From the NCBI GenBank assembly GCA_017397175.1, contig JAFQKA010000001.1:98153-162152 (forward strand): a DNA stretch of 64,000 nt, read 5' to 3'. The notes beneath the pieces were generated by a model. The model was given only the letters and a program-made list of their open reading frames with translations, was not told the origin of the DNA and searched no databases. Source of the DNA: Clostridia bacterium. Its GTDB lineage: Bacteria; Bacillota; Clostridia; Oscillospirales; CAG-272. The translations under genes and the position numbers were made by a program. Positions within the stretch are counted from its first letter, which is position 1. Each line of letters opens with the position of its first letter. This document shows, in pieces, positions 1 through 8,664 of this stretch.

Positions 1-1
1 G

Positions 2-790
2 ACCTTTGGTAAGCTCCTTGATTTCATTGAGTATCTGCCTCATTATTTCATAGGATCCAATGCGGATCTGCCTATCGTCGGCGGCTCAATTCTCAGCCAT
101 GATCATATGCAGGGCGGCCGCTATACCTTTGCTATGGAAAAGGCACCTGTCGATAAAAAGATCACCTTCAAGGGCTACGAGGATATCGAGGCGGGACTTG
201 TAAAGTGGCCTATGTCGGTCATTCGTATTGCAGGCAAGGACAAGAGCAGACTTGTGGATCTGGCGGATAAGATACTTCTTGCCTGGAGAGGGTATACGGA
301 CGAAGATGCATTTATTTTTGCGGAAACCGACGGCGAGCCTCACAACACGATAACACCTATCGCCAGAACAAGAAACGGTAAATTCGAGCTTGATCTTGTG
401 CTCCGAAATAATATTACAACAGAGGAACACCCCCTGGGCGTTTATCACCCTCACGCGCAGTACCATAATGTCAAGAAGGAGAACATCGGACTGATCGAGG
501 TCATGGGTCTGGCGATCCTTCCCGCCCGTCTCAAGGACGAGCTTGAGATGATGAAGGATATTATTCTTTCTGGCGGTGACCTGAGAGCAAACGAGGCCAC
601 CGAAAAGCACGCGGATTGGTTTGACGCATTTAAGGACAAATACACCTTTACGGCAGAGAACACCGAGGAGATATTGCGGCACGAGGTTGGCGTTACCTTT
701 ACCCACGTTCTTGAGGACGCAGGCGTTTATAAGAACACCGAGGACGGCCGCAGAGCGTTCATGAGATTCGTTGATTATTTGAATAAGTAA
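2..790 (+). CDS. galT: Galactose-1-phosphate uridylyltransferase, C-terminal part
   Basis: The gene runs in from the left edge and 262 residues are visible. It should exchange UMP between UDP-glucose and galactose-1-phosphate in the cytoplasmic Leloir pathway. The visible part carries HDHMQGG (bases 98-118), the His-x-His active-site region of the family, and a C-terminal stretch ending [22 protein letters not shown] that is characteristic of the class II enzymes of Firmicutes. The stop TAA at 788-790 is followed at once by a bidirectional terminator shared with the convergent aminotransferase gene. The start and any galK or galE neighbours lie outside the window. Confidence 0.93.
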   Translation, partial: TFGKLLDFIEYLPHYFIGSNADLPIVGGSILSHDHMQGGRYTFAMEKAPVDKKITFKGYEDIEAGLVKWPMSVIRIAGKDKSRLVDLADKILLAWRGYTDEDAFIFAETDGEPHNTITPIARTRNGKFELDLVLRNNITTEEHPLGVYHPHAQYHNVKKENIGLIEVMGLAILPARLKDELEMMKDIILSGGDLRANEATEKHADWFDAFKDKYTFTAENTEEILRHEVGVTFTHVLEDAGVYKNTEDGRRAFMRFVDYLNK

Positions 791-794
791 AATA

Positions 795-825
795 AAAAAG
801 GCATACGCGTGCGTATGCCTTTTTT
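795..825. terminator. Bidirectional intrinsic terminator
   Basis: The stem GGCATACGC / GCGTATGCC is flanked by an A-run on the left and a T-run on the right, so it can end both galT and the leftward aminotransferase gene. Confidence 0.9.
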
Positions 826-826
826 G

Positions 827-2011
827 TTATTTATATTCATCTGCCAGCATTTTAAAATAGGGCAGGGCGCGTTCGACTCTTTCGGTGGGAACGCAGAAGG
901 AAATGCGCACGTGACCGGGACAGCCGAATCCGTCGCCGGGAACGATAAGCAGATTGTATTTTTTTGCTCGTTCGGAGAACGCCACTGCGTCCGGCTCAAG
1001 AGACCTGGGGAACAGGTAGAATGTTCCGCCCGGCTCTACTACGTGGTAGCCGTATTCACGGAGATTTTTCACAAGCAGATCGCGGTTGCGCTCGTATACC
1101 GAAATGTCGGCAGTCATATCACAGCATTTCGCGCACACTCTCTGAAAAAGTGACGGTGCGTTGACGTAGCCGAGGGACCGTCCCGCACCTGCCACGGCGG
1201 CATAGACTGTCTCATGGTCGGTGACGCTGTCGGGAACAAGCACGTAGCCCATTCGCTCTCCGGGCAGAGACAAAGCCTTTGACCAGGAGTAGCAAACGAT
1301 GGTGTTGTCATAGTATTTCGGAATATAGGGAACGGTCACGCCCGAAAAAACTATCTCTCGGTAAGGCTCGTCCGAGATGAGGTAGATAGGCTCGCCGTAT
1401 TCTTGCGATTTTGCACGCAGAATTTCGGACAGGCGAATTACCGTCTCCTCCGAATATACCGCACCCGAGGGATTGTTTGGAGAGTTGACAATAACTCCCT
1501 TCGTGTGCGGAGTGATCGCCGCTTCAAGCGCGTCAAAATCTATCTGAAATCCCTCGACGTCTGCGGGGATCATGACCATTTTTGCGCCTGCCGCCTCGAT
1601 AAATACCTTGTATTCGGGGAAATAGGGTGCGAAAACGATAAATTCGTCGTCGGGACAAGTCAAGCCTGTCAAAGCGCAGGACAGCGCCGCCGCGGCACCT
1701 ACTGTCATATAGAGGTTGTCCGCTCTGAAATTTACCCCGTGGCGACGGTTTATTGACTGCGCCACCGTTTCGCGCACCTGCGCATCTCCCTGCGCGCTTG
1801 TGTAGCCGTGGAGAGTGACGGGGTCTGATTCGCGGATCAGTCTGATTATTTCTTCATTTACGCAGTCGGGCGCGGGAACGCTCGGATTGCCGATGGAAAA
1901 GTCGAAAACGTTTTCTTCGCCTATCTGCGCGGCCCTTTTCTTTCCGAACTCAAACAGCTCGCGTATAACACTTCGCTGGCTTCCCAACTTTATCATTTTT
2001 TCGGGTAACAT
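827..2011 (-). CDS. PLP-dependent aminotransferase, class I/II
   Basis: This is a 394-residue fold-type I aminotransferase of the aspartate aminotransferase superfamily. Visible motifs are SPNNPSG, SDEPYR and SWSKALSLPGER, in which Lys245 should form the Schiff base with pyridoxal phosphate. The length is normal for the family and the protein should be cytosolic. The start ATG is preceded by AAGGAG at seven bases. The substrate cannot be told from sequence; relatives are usually annotated only as pyridoxal phosphate-dependent aminotransferase, acting on aspartate or aromatic amino acids. The gene stands alone, convergent with galT and divergent from the small membrane protein gene. Confidence 0.9.
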   Translation of the reverse strand: MLPEKMIKLGSQRSVIRELFEFGKKRAAQIGEENVFDFSIGNPSVPAPDCVNEEIIRLIRESDPVTLHGYTSAQGDAQVRETVAQSINRRHGVNFRADNLYMTVGAAAALSCALTGLTCPDDEFIVFAPYFPEYKVFIEAAGAKMVMIPADVEGFQIDFDALEAAITPHTKGVIVNSPNNPSGAVYSEETVIRLSEILRAKSQEYGEPIYLISDEPYREIVFSGVTVPYIPKYYDNTIVCYSWSKALSLPGERMGYVLVPDSVTDHETVYAAVAGAGRSLGYVNAPSLFQRVCAKCCDMTADISVYERNRDLLVKNLREYGYHVVEPGGTFYLFPRSLEPDAVAFSERAKKYNLLIVPGDGFGCPGHVRISFCVPTERVERALPYFKMLADEYK

Positions 2012-2097
2012 GGTATCACTCCTTGTATTTTATGGCTTATATTTTACCACAAAAAACAAAAAAAGTACATATTTTTTGCAAATAAATGCCGAAAACA

Positions 2098-2126
2098 TTG
2101 ACATTTTTCGATTTTTGGCGTATAAT
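2098..2126 (+). promoter_or_regulatory. Perfect sigma-A promoter
   Basis: TTGACA at 2098-2103 and TATAAT at 2121-2126 are separated by 17 bases, matching the consensus fully. It lies 31 bases upstream of a 79-residue membrane protein gene. Confidence 0.9.
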
Positions 2127-2157
2127 TTGATTGTAAAATCAAAAAGGAGAATTTATC

Positions 2158-2397
2158 ATGGATTTACTTAGAAAAATTTGGCCTACACCCTTCAAGATCG
2201 AAAAGGGTAATATCGTTTCCTTCCTCATTCAGCTGATTATCTTCCTTGTGATCACAGCTGTTGTTGGTTGGCTTATCGCTATTCTCGCAAAGATTGCGAT
2301 CGTAGGCATCATTTTCGGTCTCATCGGCTCCCTCATGGGGATCTATGGTCTGGTGGGCATCGTTCTCTGTATCCTCAAGTTCCTTGGAATAGTTTAA
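2158..2397 (+). CDS. Small membrane protein of unknown function
   Basis: I do not recognise this 79-residue protein. It starts MDLLRKIWPTPFKIEKG, followed by two hydrophobic segments at about residues 21-43 and 46-78, with a glycine-rich turn between them. This predicts a two-pass membrane hairpin with a short basic cytoplasmic N-terminus. Expression is well supported: a perfect consensus promoter, AAGGAGA seven bases before the ATG, and a strong terminator 14 bases after the stop. It is therefore a stand-alone, probably well-expressed transcription unit. A membrane-stress peptide or a short scaffold are possible roles, but nothing in the sequence decides this. Confidence 0.8.
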   Translation: MDLLRKIWPTPFKIEKGNIVSFLIQLIIFLVITAVVGWLIAILAKIAIVGIIFGLIGSLMGIYGLVGIVLCILKFLGIV

Positions 2398-2410
2398 AAC
2401 GATCTAAGAA

Positions 2411-2436
2411 AAAACGGCGGAAACGCCGTTTTTTCT
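2411..2436 (+). terminator. Intrinsic terminator with GAAA tetraloop
   Basis: AAAACGGCG, loop GAAA, CGCCGTTTT, then more T. It ends the small membrane protein transcript. Confidence 0.9.
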
Positions 2437-2519
2437 TATACGCTCATATGATTTTGAGCGTTGTTTACATGATTATGCAAATGTAAGTCAACAAATTGTA
2501 TTAAATTCACAAAAAGTTC

Positions 2520-2548
2520 TTGACAGAACGCCCCAAATATGACAAAAT
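2520..2548 (+). promoter_or_regulatory. Promoter of the dockerin esterase gene
   Basis: TTGACA at 2520-2525, 17-base spacer, then CAAAAT at 2543-2548 as a weaker -10 box, 32 bases before the start codon. Confidence 0.7.
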
Positions 2549-2580
2549 ATAGATGTAATTTTTTTTGAGAGGTATATACT

Positions 2581-5418
2581 ATGAGAACAACCGTGGTGAA
2601 ATTTTTATGCTCTGTTCTTGTTGCGGCAATGATGATGTCATCTTTTGTCATTCTTCCCGTGTCTGCTGCGGAGCTTGCTCCTATGCCCGACCCCACCGAA
2701 GATTACACGAGCGGTGTATTCATCGTCTGTCGTACGATAGATGAGAGCGGTAACGAAACCGATCCCTTGCGATATAAGGGCGGAGATAAGGTCATCTTTG
2801 AGCTGGCGGCATATGACAAGGAGCTGAACCGCCTTGCGGTAGGGGGCTTTACCTATTCGCTTTATGACGATGCTCACGGAAACGAGGCTTTTGCCGTTGG
2901 ATCTGTCAAGGCGGACTCCGCAACGGGGGTCGGTCTGGTTGAAACCACGGCTATGGATCAGCCGGGTATGCTCCGCATTACCGCAGATATCGCTGACGCA
3001 GAGGGAAATATGCTCCGTGAGTACAGAGCCGACAGCGGAAGGTCGCTTCTGCAGGGTGGTGTACTTGTTGATGTCGGAAATATCGGAACGGTAGTACAGG
3101 AGCCGGAGGATTTCGACCAATTTTGGGCGAATTCTATTGCACTGCTTCCCTCTGCCGATCTTGTCGGGCTGAGAGAGGTAGAGGTGCCCGAAAGAAAAAA
3201 TATGTTTAAGGCATATGAGGTCTACGTTAAGTGTTACGGTCTTGAAAGCGATACGAAAAGCGGCGAGACCTTTACCGCAGGCTATCTGGCATTCCCCAAA
3301 GACGCAGCTAAGGGAAGTCTCGGTATAACCGTCACCTTCCAGGGACAGGGACTTTCTCCCATAGAGCCCAGATACGTGGATAACTTCATTACCTTCAACT
3401 GTCTGGCACACAGCGTTGATCTTGCCGAGCTTATAAAATATAAAACTGAGAATAATCCCGGTAGCAAGTCTGATTATTATAATCATTTCCTCAATCTTGC
3501 CGAGGACGACAAAGCAGTCTGGGGTGAGGATACTTACGGTATGTCTCCTACGGTAAATGCAGACCGGGAGAAGGTATATTACCGTCAGATGCTTCTGCGC
3601 GACTACCAGGCTGTTGAGTTCCTGCTCAAATATTTCTCCTCCACGAGTGATGCAACGGAGTATAACGGCATTGATGTCGGCTCTTGGGCAGGACTTTGGA
3701 ACGGTAAGGTCGTCGATGTGAACGGCGGAAGTCAGGGCGGCTTCCAGGCTATCGGCGTTGCGGCTCTGCACCCTGCTGTAACAAGTATGTCCGCGTCCAT
3801 TCCGTGGCTCTGTGACATCGGTGCTGGTACGACCAAGGATCCCGTTGATACCTATATTGGTTCCGGCAACCGTCCCGCATACGCCGCAGGCCTTGACTAC
3901 GTTGACTCAGCCTTTTTGGCAAAGAGAATCACTTGCAAAACCGAAATTACAGCCGGTCTGGGCGATCCCACCTGTCCTCCCTCGGGTGTTATGGCTATGT
4001 ATAACAACCTGGCAAATGATAAATCTGCACAGGACGGTCCGTATAGCTTAAAGTTCACGCAGAGCATGGTTCACGGATTTTCCAAGTTTTCCTCCGAGAC
4101 GGATACTCAGAAAGCAATTGAAAAATTCATCGGCGATTACTCCTCTCACACTTTGAACGGGGCTTTTGGTTCCGACGATTATATTTACAGTGTCGACGAA
4201 AGTGTGCTCAACATTATTTCGGAAAACGATAATGCTGTCCTTGAGGCTGATGAGGCTCTCGTTGATTTTGCCATAGCAAATGCTGAGAAGATCAAGACCA
4301 TAGAGGTAGAGGGAAAATTCGATTGCATCAAACCTCTCAAGTCTCTTCTTGAAAAGCTTACAAGAGTTGAAAATATCAAGATCGACGTTCGGACGACGAA
4401 AATTGCCGAGGGTGCGACAAACGTATTTGCCGGTGCCGCAAACCTTACGTCTCTCGGTCACGTTGAGTTTGATGCAATGGGCGCTCCCGTTGCCGATTCC
4501 GGCACATACAAGAAGGGGGAGATCTCGCTTGCGGGCTTTACCGGTATTGACGGAGTGGAAGGAATCCTTTCCGATGACCGCTCGATAGAGACGGTAAGGG
4601 TTTCCGGCAACAGCATTCCCTCAAAGGCGTTTGCAAATTCCGTTTCTCTCAGGACTGTTTATTTACTTGACGTGATCGATACGGCAAATATTGCCGCAGA
4701 TGCGTTTGCAGGCACCGGCGGTATCACGCTTATCGTTCGGAACGAGGCGGCAAAACTCGTCGTAGAAGAAACACTGGCAGAGCTTGACATAACAAACGTA
4801 ACGGTTTCTCTCACAGCGGAGGAAACAGGATTTGGCGACAAGACAGGCGCCGCAGGAACCGCTGCAAAGTGGAAGATCAAGGGAAGCACCCTTATCATCT
4901 CGGGCACAGGTGCTGTAACAAAGCTTGAAGGTTTTGCCGAAGAGGACAAGGAAAACATCAATAATATCGTTATTGCCGACGGTATCACATCTATCAGTAG
5001 CGGTGTTATCAATGGCTTTACACTTGAAAGCGTAACTCTGAAGGGTGTAATTCTTCCTACAGCTGATGACAAGGTATTCGGTGATCAGTCTGCTGAATTT
5101 GTGGTATACGTAACTCCCGATGCACAGGACGTAGGCGAAACGATTTACGGCTACGTTGTGGAAGTCGACGGCGGAACAGCCGGCGACCTTAGCGGCGACG
5201 GTTCGATAGATGCAGTAGATGCAGTTACTCTTGCTCAGGTTATTGCAGGCTGGGATATCGAGTACAACAAGAGCGCGGCAGACTGCAACGGTGACGGAGA
5301 AGTTAACGCAGTAGACGCGGTTCTTCTCGCTCAGTACATCGCAGGTTGGGACGTTGAGCTTGGTGTTACCGCAGGCGGCGGTGACATTGAGATCCCCGGC
5401 GACGATCTGGTTGGATAA
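2581..5418 (+). CDS. Secreted CE7-type acetyl esterase with leucine-rich repeats and type I dockerin
   Basis: This 945-residue exported protein has a signal peptide (about residues 1-29, cleavage near VSA-A). A CE7/AXE1 alpha/beta-hydrolase region follows at about 165-515. Its likely catalytic triad is Ser384 in GGSQGG, Asp462 in GLGDPTCPPS and His498 in VHGF, as in acetylxylan and cephalosporin-C deacetylases. Residues about 560-850 show loose BspA-type leucine-rich repeats (FAGAANLTSL, AFANSVSLRTVYL). Residues 868-927 are a type I dockerin with two calcium-binding repeats, GDLSGDGSIDAVDAV and ADCNGDGEVNAVDAV. Dockerins bind cohesins, so the enzyme probably docks to a scaffold or cell-surface protein and removes acetyl groups from plant polysaccharide. 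No cohesin gene is in the window. The family call is firm; the substrate is inferred. Confidence 0.88.
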   Translation: MRTTVVKFLCSVLVAAMMMSSFVILPVSAAELAPMPDPTEDYTSGVFIVCRTIDESGNETDPLRYKGGDKVIFELAAYDKELNRLAVGGFTYSLYDDAHGNEAFAVGSVKADSATGVGLVETTAMDQPGMLRITADIADAEGNMLREYRADSGRSLLQGGVLVDVGNIGTVVQEPEDFDQFWANSIALLPSADLVGLREVEVPERKNMFKAYEVYVKCYGLESDTKSGETFTAGYLAFPKDAAKGSLGITVTFQGQGLSPIEPRYVDNFITFNCLAHSVDLAELIKYKTENNPGSKSDYYNHFLNLAEDDKAVWGEDTYGMSPTVNADREKVYYRQMLLRDYQAVEFLLKYFSSTSDATEYNGIDVGSWAGLWNGKVVDVNGGSQGGFQAIGVAALHPAVTSMSASIPWLCDIGAGTTKDPVDTYIGSGNRPAYAAGLDYVDSAFLAKRITCKTEITAGLGDPTCPPSGVMAMYNNLANDKSAQDGPYSLKFTQSMVHGFSKFSSETDTQKAIEKFIGDYSSHTLNGAFGSDDYIYSVDESVLNIISENDNAVLEADEALVDFAIANAEKIKTIEVEGKFDCIKPLKSLLEKLTRVENIKIDVRTTKIAEGATNVFAGAANLTSLGHVEFDAMGAPVADSGTYKKGEISLAGFTGIDGVEGILSDDRSIETVRVSGNSIPSKAFANSVSLRTVYLLDVIDTANIAADAFAGTGGITLIVRNEAAKLVVEETLAELDITNVTVSLTAEETGFGDKTGAAGTAAKWKIKGSTLIISGTGAVTKLEGFAEEDKENINNIVIADGITSISSGVINGFTLESVTLKGVILPTADDKVFGDQSAEFVVYVTPDAQDVGETIYGYVVEVDGGTAGDLSGDGSIDAVDAVTLAQVIAGWDIEYNKSAADCNGDGEVNAVDAVLLAQYIAGWDVELGVTAGGGDIEIPGDDLVG

Positions 5419-5426
5419 ATAATTTT

Positions 5427-5461
5427 GGAGGACTTTTCAAAGAAGAAAAGTCCTCCTTTTT
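5427..5461 (+). terminator. Terminator of the esterase gene
   Basis: GGAGGACTTTT (5427-5437) pairs with AAAAGTCCTCC (5446-5456) and is followed by T residues. Confidence 0.9.
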
Positions 5462-5480
5462 GCAACTTTTTTAAAAGGTG

Positions 5481-5509
5481 TTGACAAAATATTTTTTTTG
5501 TGGTAAAAT
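5481..5509 (+). promoter_or_regulatory. Promoter of the valS T-box transcript
   Basis: TTGACA at 5481-5486, 17-base spacer and TAAAAT at 5504-5509. Transcription should begin near 5516, giving a leader of about 300 bases. Confidence 0.88.
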
Positions 5510-5515
5510 GTCCTC

Positions 5516-5778
5516 ATGTTAAACGCAGTGATGAGAAGTAGTAGTCCTTTTGACTGACCCAAAGAGAGCGGACGGTTGGTGCGAGTCCGCGGCAGAGAAG
5601 GGTGAAGTAGTCTCGGAGCGGTCGGGGTGAATGTCCTTGCGGCTATTAAGTCCGAACGTGTGCTCACGTTACAGAGCTTCCGCTTTATTGAGCGGTCAGA
5701 GTGCGTACTTTGCAAAAAGTGCGAAATCAGGTGGTACCACGTGTTCTGCGTCCTGAACGGATGCGGAACTTTTTTGTT
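5516..5778 (+). promoter_or_regulatory. T-box leader regulating valS by uncharged tRNA-Val
   Basis: The T-box sequence AGGTGGTACCACG lies at 5729-5741. It is followed by a terminator stem GTTCTGCGTCC / GGATGCGGAAC (5743-5769) with a T-run. Upstream, the stem I layout is recognisable: an AG-rich bulge near 5560, a distal loop with GGTTGGTGCGAG, and the segment GTGAAGTAGTCTCGGAG. By alignment with other T-boxes (GAA-codon-purine), the specifier triplet is probably GUA at 5607-5609, a valine codon that agrees with the downstream gene. Uncharged tRNA-Val should favour the antiterminator and raise valS expression. Confidence 0.93.
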
Positions 5779-5814
5779 TTTAATTAAGAATTTATATAAA
5801 AAAGAGGTATTGAT

Positions 5815-8454
5815 ATGACAAATCACGAGCTCCCCAAAACATATTCGCCTCGGGATTTCGAGGACAGAATATATCAGAATTGGTGCGAAAAGGGATATTT
5901 TACGCCCGATCGCAAAAATCCCAATCCTTCATACTCTATTGTAATTCCCCCTCCCAACATCACCGGTCAGCTCCACATGGGACACGCCCTTGACAACACA
6001 TTGCAGGATATTCTTATCCGCTACAAGAGAATGCAGGGCTTTTGCACCCTGTGGCTTCCCGGTACCGACCATGCGTCTATCGCCACCGAGGCGAAGATAG
6101 TTGAGGCTATGAGAAAAGAGGGGCTGAGCAAGAGCGACCTTGGCCGTGAAAAGTTCCTTGAGCGCGCCTGGGCTTGGAAAGAGCAGTACGGCGGACGCAT
6201 CGTTTCTCAGCTGAAGAAAATGGGCTCGTCATGTGACTGGTCCCGCGAGCGCTTTACCCTTGACGAGGGCTGTTCCGACGCTGTCAAAGAGGTTTTTGTT
6301 CGTCTCTATAACAAGGGACTTATTTACCGCGGCGAGAGGATCATCAACTGGTGTCCTCACTGCAAGACCTCTATTTCAAACGCCGAGGTTTCCTACGAGG
6401 AACAGCAGGGCCATTTCTGGCATATTAAATACCCTTTGGTTGGCGGAGGCGGCTTCCTTGAGGTTGCCACCACCCGTCCCGAAACGCTTCTTGGCGATAC
6501 TGCCGTTGCGGTAAACCCCAACGATGAGCGTTACAAGGATCTTATCGGACGTTATTGCCTGCTGCCTTTGGTTGGTCGCCGTATCCCCATTGTTGGCGAC
6601 GAGCACGCCGACCCCGAAAAGGGAACGGGTTGCGTAAAGATCACTCCCGCTCACGACCCCAACGACTTTGAGGTCGGTCGCCGTCACAGCCTGCCCATGG
6701 AGGTATGCCTGACAGAGGACGCAAAGATCACCGACGCTTATCCTAAGTACGCGGGAATGGACCGCTACGAGGCAAGAAAGGCTATCGTAAAAGACCTTGA
6801 GGACGGCGGATTCCTTATGAGCATTGAAAATCTCAACCACGAGGTTGGCACCTGCTACCGTTGCAATACGACCATCGAGCCCATGATCTCTCTGCAGTGG
6901 TTTGTAAAGATGGAGCCTCTTGCAAAGCCCGCGGTTGCGGCTGTACGCGAGGGCAAGATCCGTTTCGTCCCCGAGAGATTTGACAAAAACTACTTCCATT
7001 GGATGGAAAATACCCAGGATTGGTGTATCTCCCGTCAGCTTTGGTGGGGTCACAGAATTCCCGCCTTCTACTGCGACAAGTGCGGCGAGACCGTGGTCAC
7101 AAAGGACGGCGAGGCTAAATGTCCCAAGTGCGGTGAGGCGATGCACCAGGATCCCGACACCCTTGACACTTGGTTCTCCTCCGCTCTTTGGCCCTTCTCT
7201 ACAATGGGTTGGCCCGAGCAGACAGAGGATCTCAAGCGTTTCTTCCCCACAAATACACTTGTAACAGGCTATGATATCATCACTTTCTGGGTTTCCAGAA
7301 TGATATTCTCCTCTCTTGAGTACACGGGCGAGATTCCCTTCGACACCGTTCTTATTCACGGTCTCGTTCGTGATGCCCAGGGAAGAAAAATGTCAAAATC
7401 CTTGGGCAACGGCATTGATCCTCTGGAGATCATCGACCAGTATGGTGCGGATGCCCTGAGATTTGCTTTGGCAACAGGTAACTCTCCCGGAAACGATATG
7501 CGTTTCTCGGACGAGAAGATCGAGGCTGCAAGAAACTTTGCAAACAAGCTCTGGAACGCTTCCAGATTCGTTCGTATGAACCTTACCATTGACAGCGTTT
7601 CTCTGCCCGAAGCCGCTGATCTTGCAATGGAGGACAAGTGGATCCTGACAAAGCTCAACGAGACGGTCGCAACGGTAACCAAGGCTCTTGACAGCTACGA
7701 GATTGGCGTTGCGCTCTCCGCGCTTTACGATTTCATTTGGGATATCTTCTGCGACTGGTACATCGAGCTTGCAAAGATCCGTTTTGCCGAAAAGGATACA
7801 AAGGAGAACCTCATTTGCCAGAACGTTATTTGCTACGTTCTCACCGAGACCCTCAAGCTCCTGCACCCCTTCATGCCCTTTATCACCGAGGAGATCTATC
7901 AGTCCTTGCCTCATGACAAGGAAAGCATTATGATAAGTCAGTACCCTGCGGCAAAGGACGAGCTTAATTTTGCCGAGGATGCTGAAAGAATGAACCGCGT
8001 TATCGGTGCTATCCGCGCGATAAGAGCAAGAAGAAACGAGATGAATATCGTTCCTTCAAGAAAGGCAAAAGTATACATTGCTACAAAGTACGCAGACAGC
8101 TTCAATGCTGACAGTGCTATCTTCTTCACTCGTTTGGCGTCCGCTTCCGAGGTTGAGATCGCAGAGAGCTTTGACGGAGTTATCTCCGGTGACGATTCGG
8201 TTCAGATCGTAACCGACGCCGCAAGCATCTTCCTGCCCCTTTCCGACATTATCGACGCAGATAAGGAAAGAGAGAAGCTGAATGCTGACAAGACAAAGAC
8301 CCTGGGCGAGATAGAGCGACTTGAAAAGAAGCTTTCAAACGAGGGCTTTGTGGCAAAAGCTCCCGCCGCTGTTGTTGAAGGCGAAAAGGCAAAGCTGGCT
8401 AAGTACCGCGACACCCTTGCAGGTATCGAAGCGGCCTTGGCAAAGCTGAAATAA
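5815..8454 (+). CDS. valS: Valyl-tRNA synthetase
   Basis: This 879-residue class I synthetase charges tRNA-Val in the cytoplasm. Its signatures are HMGH at 54-57 and KMSKS at 525-529. A CP1 editing domain lies between them, including ATTRPETLLGDTAV. A zinc-binding pair of CxxC motifs begins at Cys420 (CDKCG...CPKCG), and the C-terminal coiled coil occupies about residues 820-879. The length is normal. The start ATG follows AGAGG with suitable spacing, and the gene is directly under the T-box leader. A terminator follows the stop. No folC or other companion is downstream on this strand. Confidence 0.98.
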   Translation: MTNHELPKTYSPRDFEDRIYQNWCEKGYFTPDRKNPNPSYSIVIPPPNITGQLHMGHALDNTLQDILIRYKRMQGFCTLWLPGTDHASIATEAKIVEAMRKEGLSKSDLGREKFLERAWAWKEQYGGRIVSQLKKMGSSCDWSRERFTLDEGCSDAVKEVFVRLYNKGLIYRGERIINWCPHCKTSISNAEVSYEEQQGHFWHIKYPLVGGGGFLEVATTRPETLLGDTAVAVNPNDERYKDLIGRYCLLPLVGRRIPIVGDEHADPEKGTGCVKITPAHDPNDFEVGRRHSLPMEVCLTEDAKITDAYPKYAGMDRYEARKAIVKDLEDGGFLMSIENLNHEVGTCYRCNTTIEPMISLQWFVKMEPLAKPAVAAVREGKIRFVPERFDKNYFHWMENTQDWCISRQLWWGHRIPAFYCDKCGETVVTKDGEAKCPKCGEAMHQDPDTLDTWFSSALWPFSTMGWPEQTEDLKRFFPTNTLVTGYDIITFWVSRMIFSSLEYTGEIPFDTVLIHGLVRDAQGRKMSKSLGNGIDPLEIIDQYGADALRFALATGNSPGNDMRFSDEKIEAARNFANKLWNASRFVRMNLTIDSVSLPEAADLAMEDKWILTKLNETVATVTKALDSYEIGVALSALYDFIWDIFCDWYIELAKIRFAEKDTKENLICQNVICYVLTETLKLLHPFMPFITEEIYQSLPHDKESIMISQYPAAKDELNFAEDAERMNRVIGAIRAIRARRNEMNIVPSRKAKVYIATKYADSFNADSAIFFTRLASASEVEIAESFDGVISGDDSVQIVTDAASIFLPLSDIIDADKEREKLNADKTKTLGEIERLEKKLSNEGFVAKAPAAVVEGEKAKLAKYRDTLAGIEAALAKLK

Positions 8455-8463
8455 AAAAGAAAA

Positions 8464-8492
8464 GGTGTCACCCGAAAGGGTGACACCTTTTT
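8464..8492 (+). terminator. Terminator of valS
   Basis: A perfect 10-bp stem GGTGTCACCC / GGGTGACACC with a GAAA loop and a T-run. Confidence 0.95.
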
Positions 8493-8514
8493 TGCGGAAG
8501 TTTTAGCCCGCCTT

Positions 8515-8640
8515 TTTTAAAAGGCGGCGCGGTGGAGGGCGCGGAGCCATCCTCGCTCCCCGCAGGGAGCGAAAAAACCTTTGGGCGTTTTTGTTAGCTT
8601 TTTCTTTGCGCCTTCTGCTTGCAAAGAAAAAGCGGCAGAC
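8515..8640. repeat. Intergenic palindromic repeat element, copy 1
   Basis: Three hairpins stand in series after valS: CCGCCTTTTTTAAAAGGCGG (about 8518-8537), GCTCCCCGCAGGGAGC (about 8555-8572), and CTTTTTCTTTG (8598-8608) with CAAAGAAAAAG (8622-8632). The same order and partly the same sequence recur at 59628-59769. No coding potential was seen in this 170-base gap. Confidence 0.7.
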
Positions 8641-8664
8641 AGTCTGTGTTATCTGATAGTCTTA

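Noticed and set aside
2638-3771. A 377-residue open frame antisense to the dockerin esterase
   Set aside because: The sense frame has signal peptide, catalytic motifs and dockerin; the antisense frame has none.
5161-5360. Tandem DNA repeat at the end of the esterase gene
   Set aside because: The similarity is the two calcium-binding repeats of the dockerin at protein level, not a recent DNA duplication.
6376-7359. A 327-residue open frame antisense to valS
   Set aside because: A shadow of the valS reading frame; low-complexity composition and no start signals.
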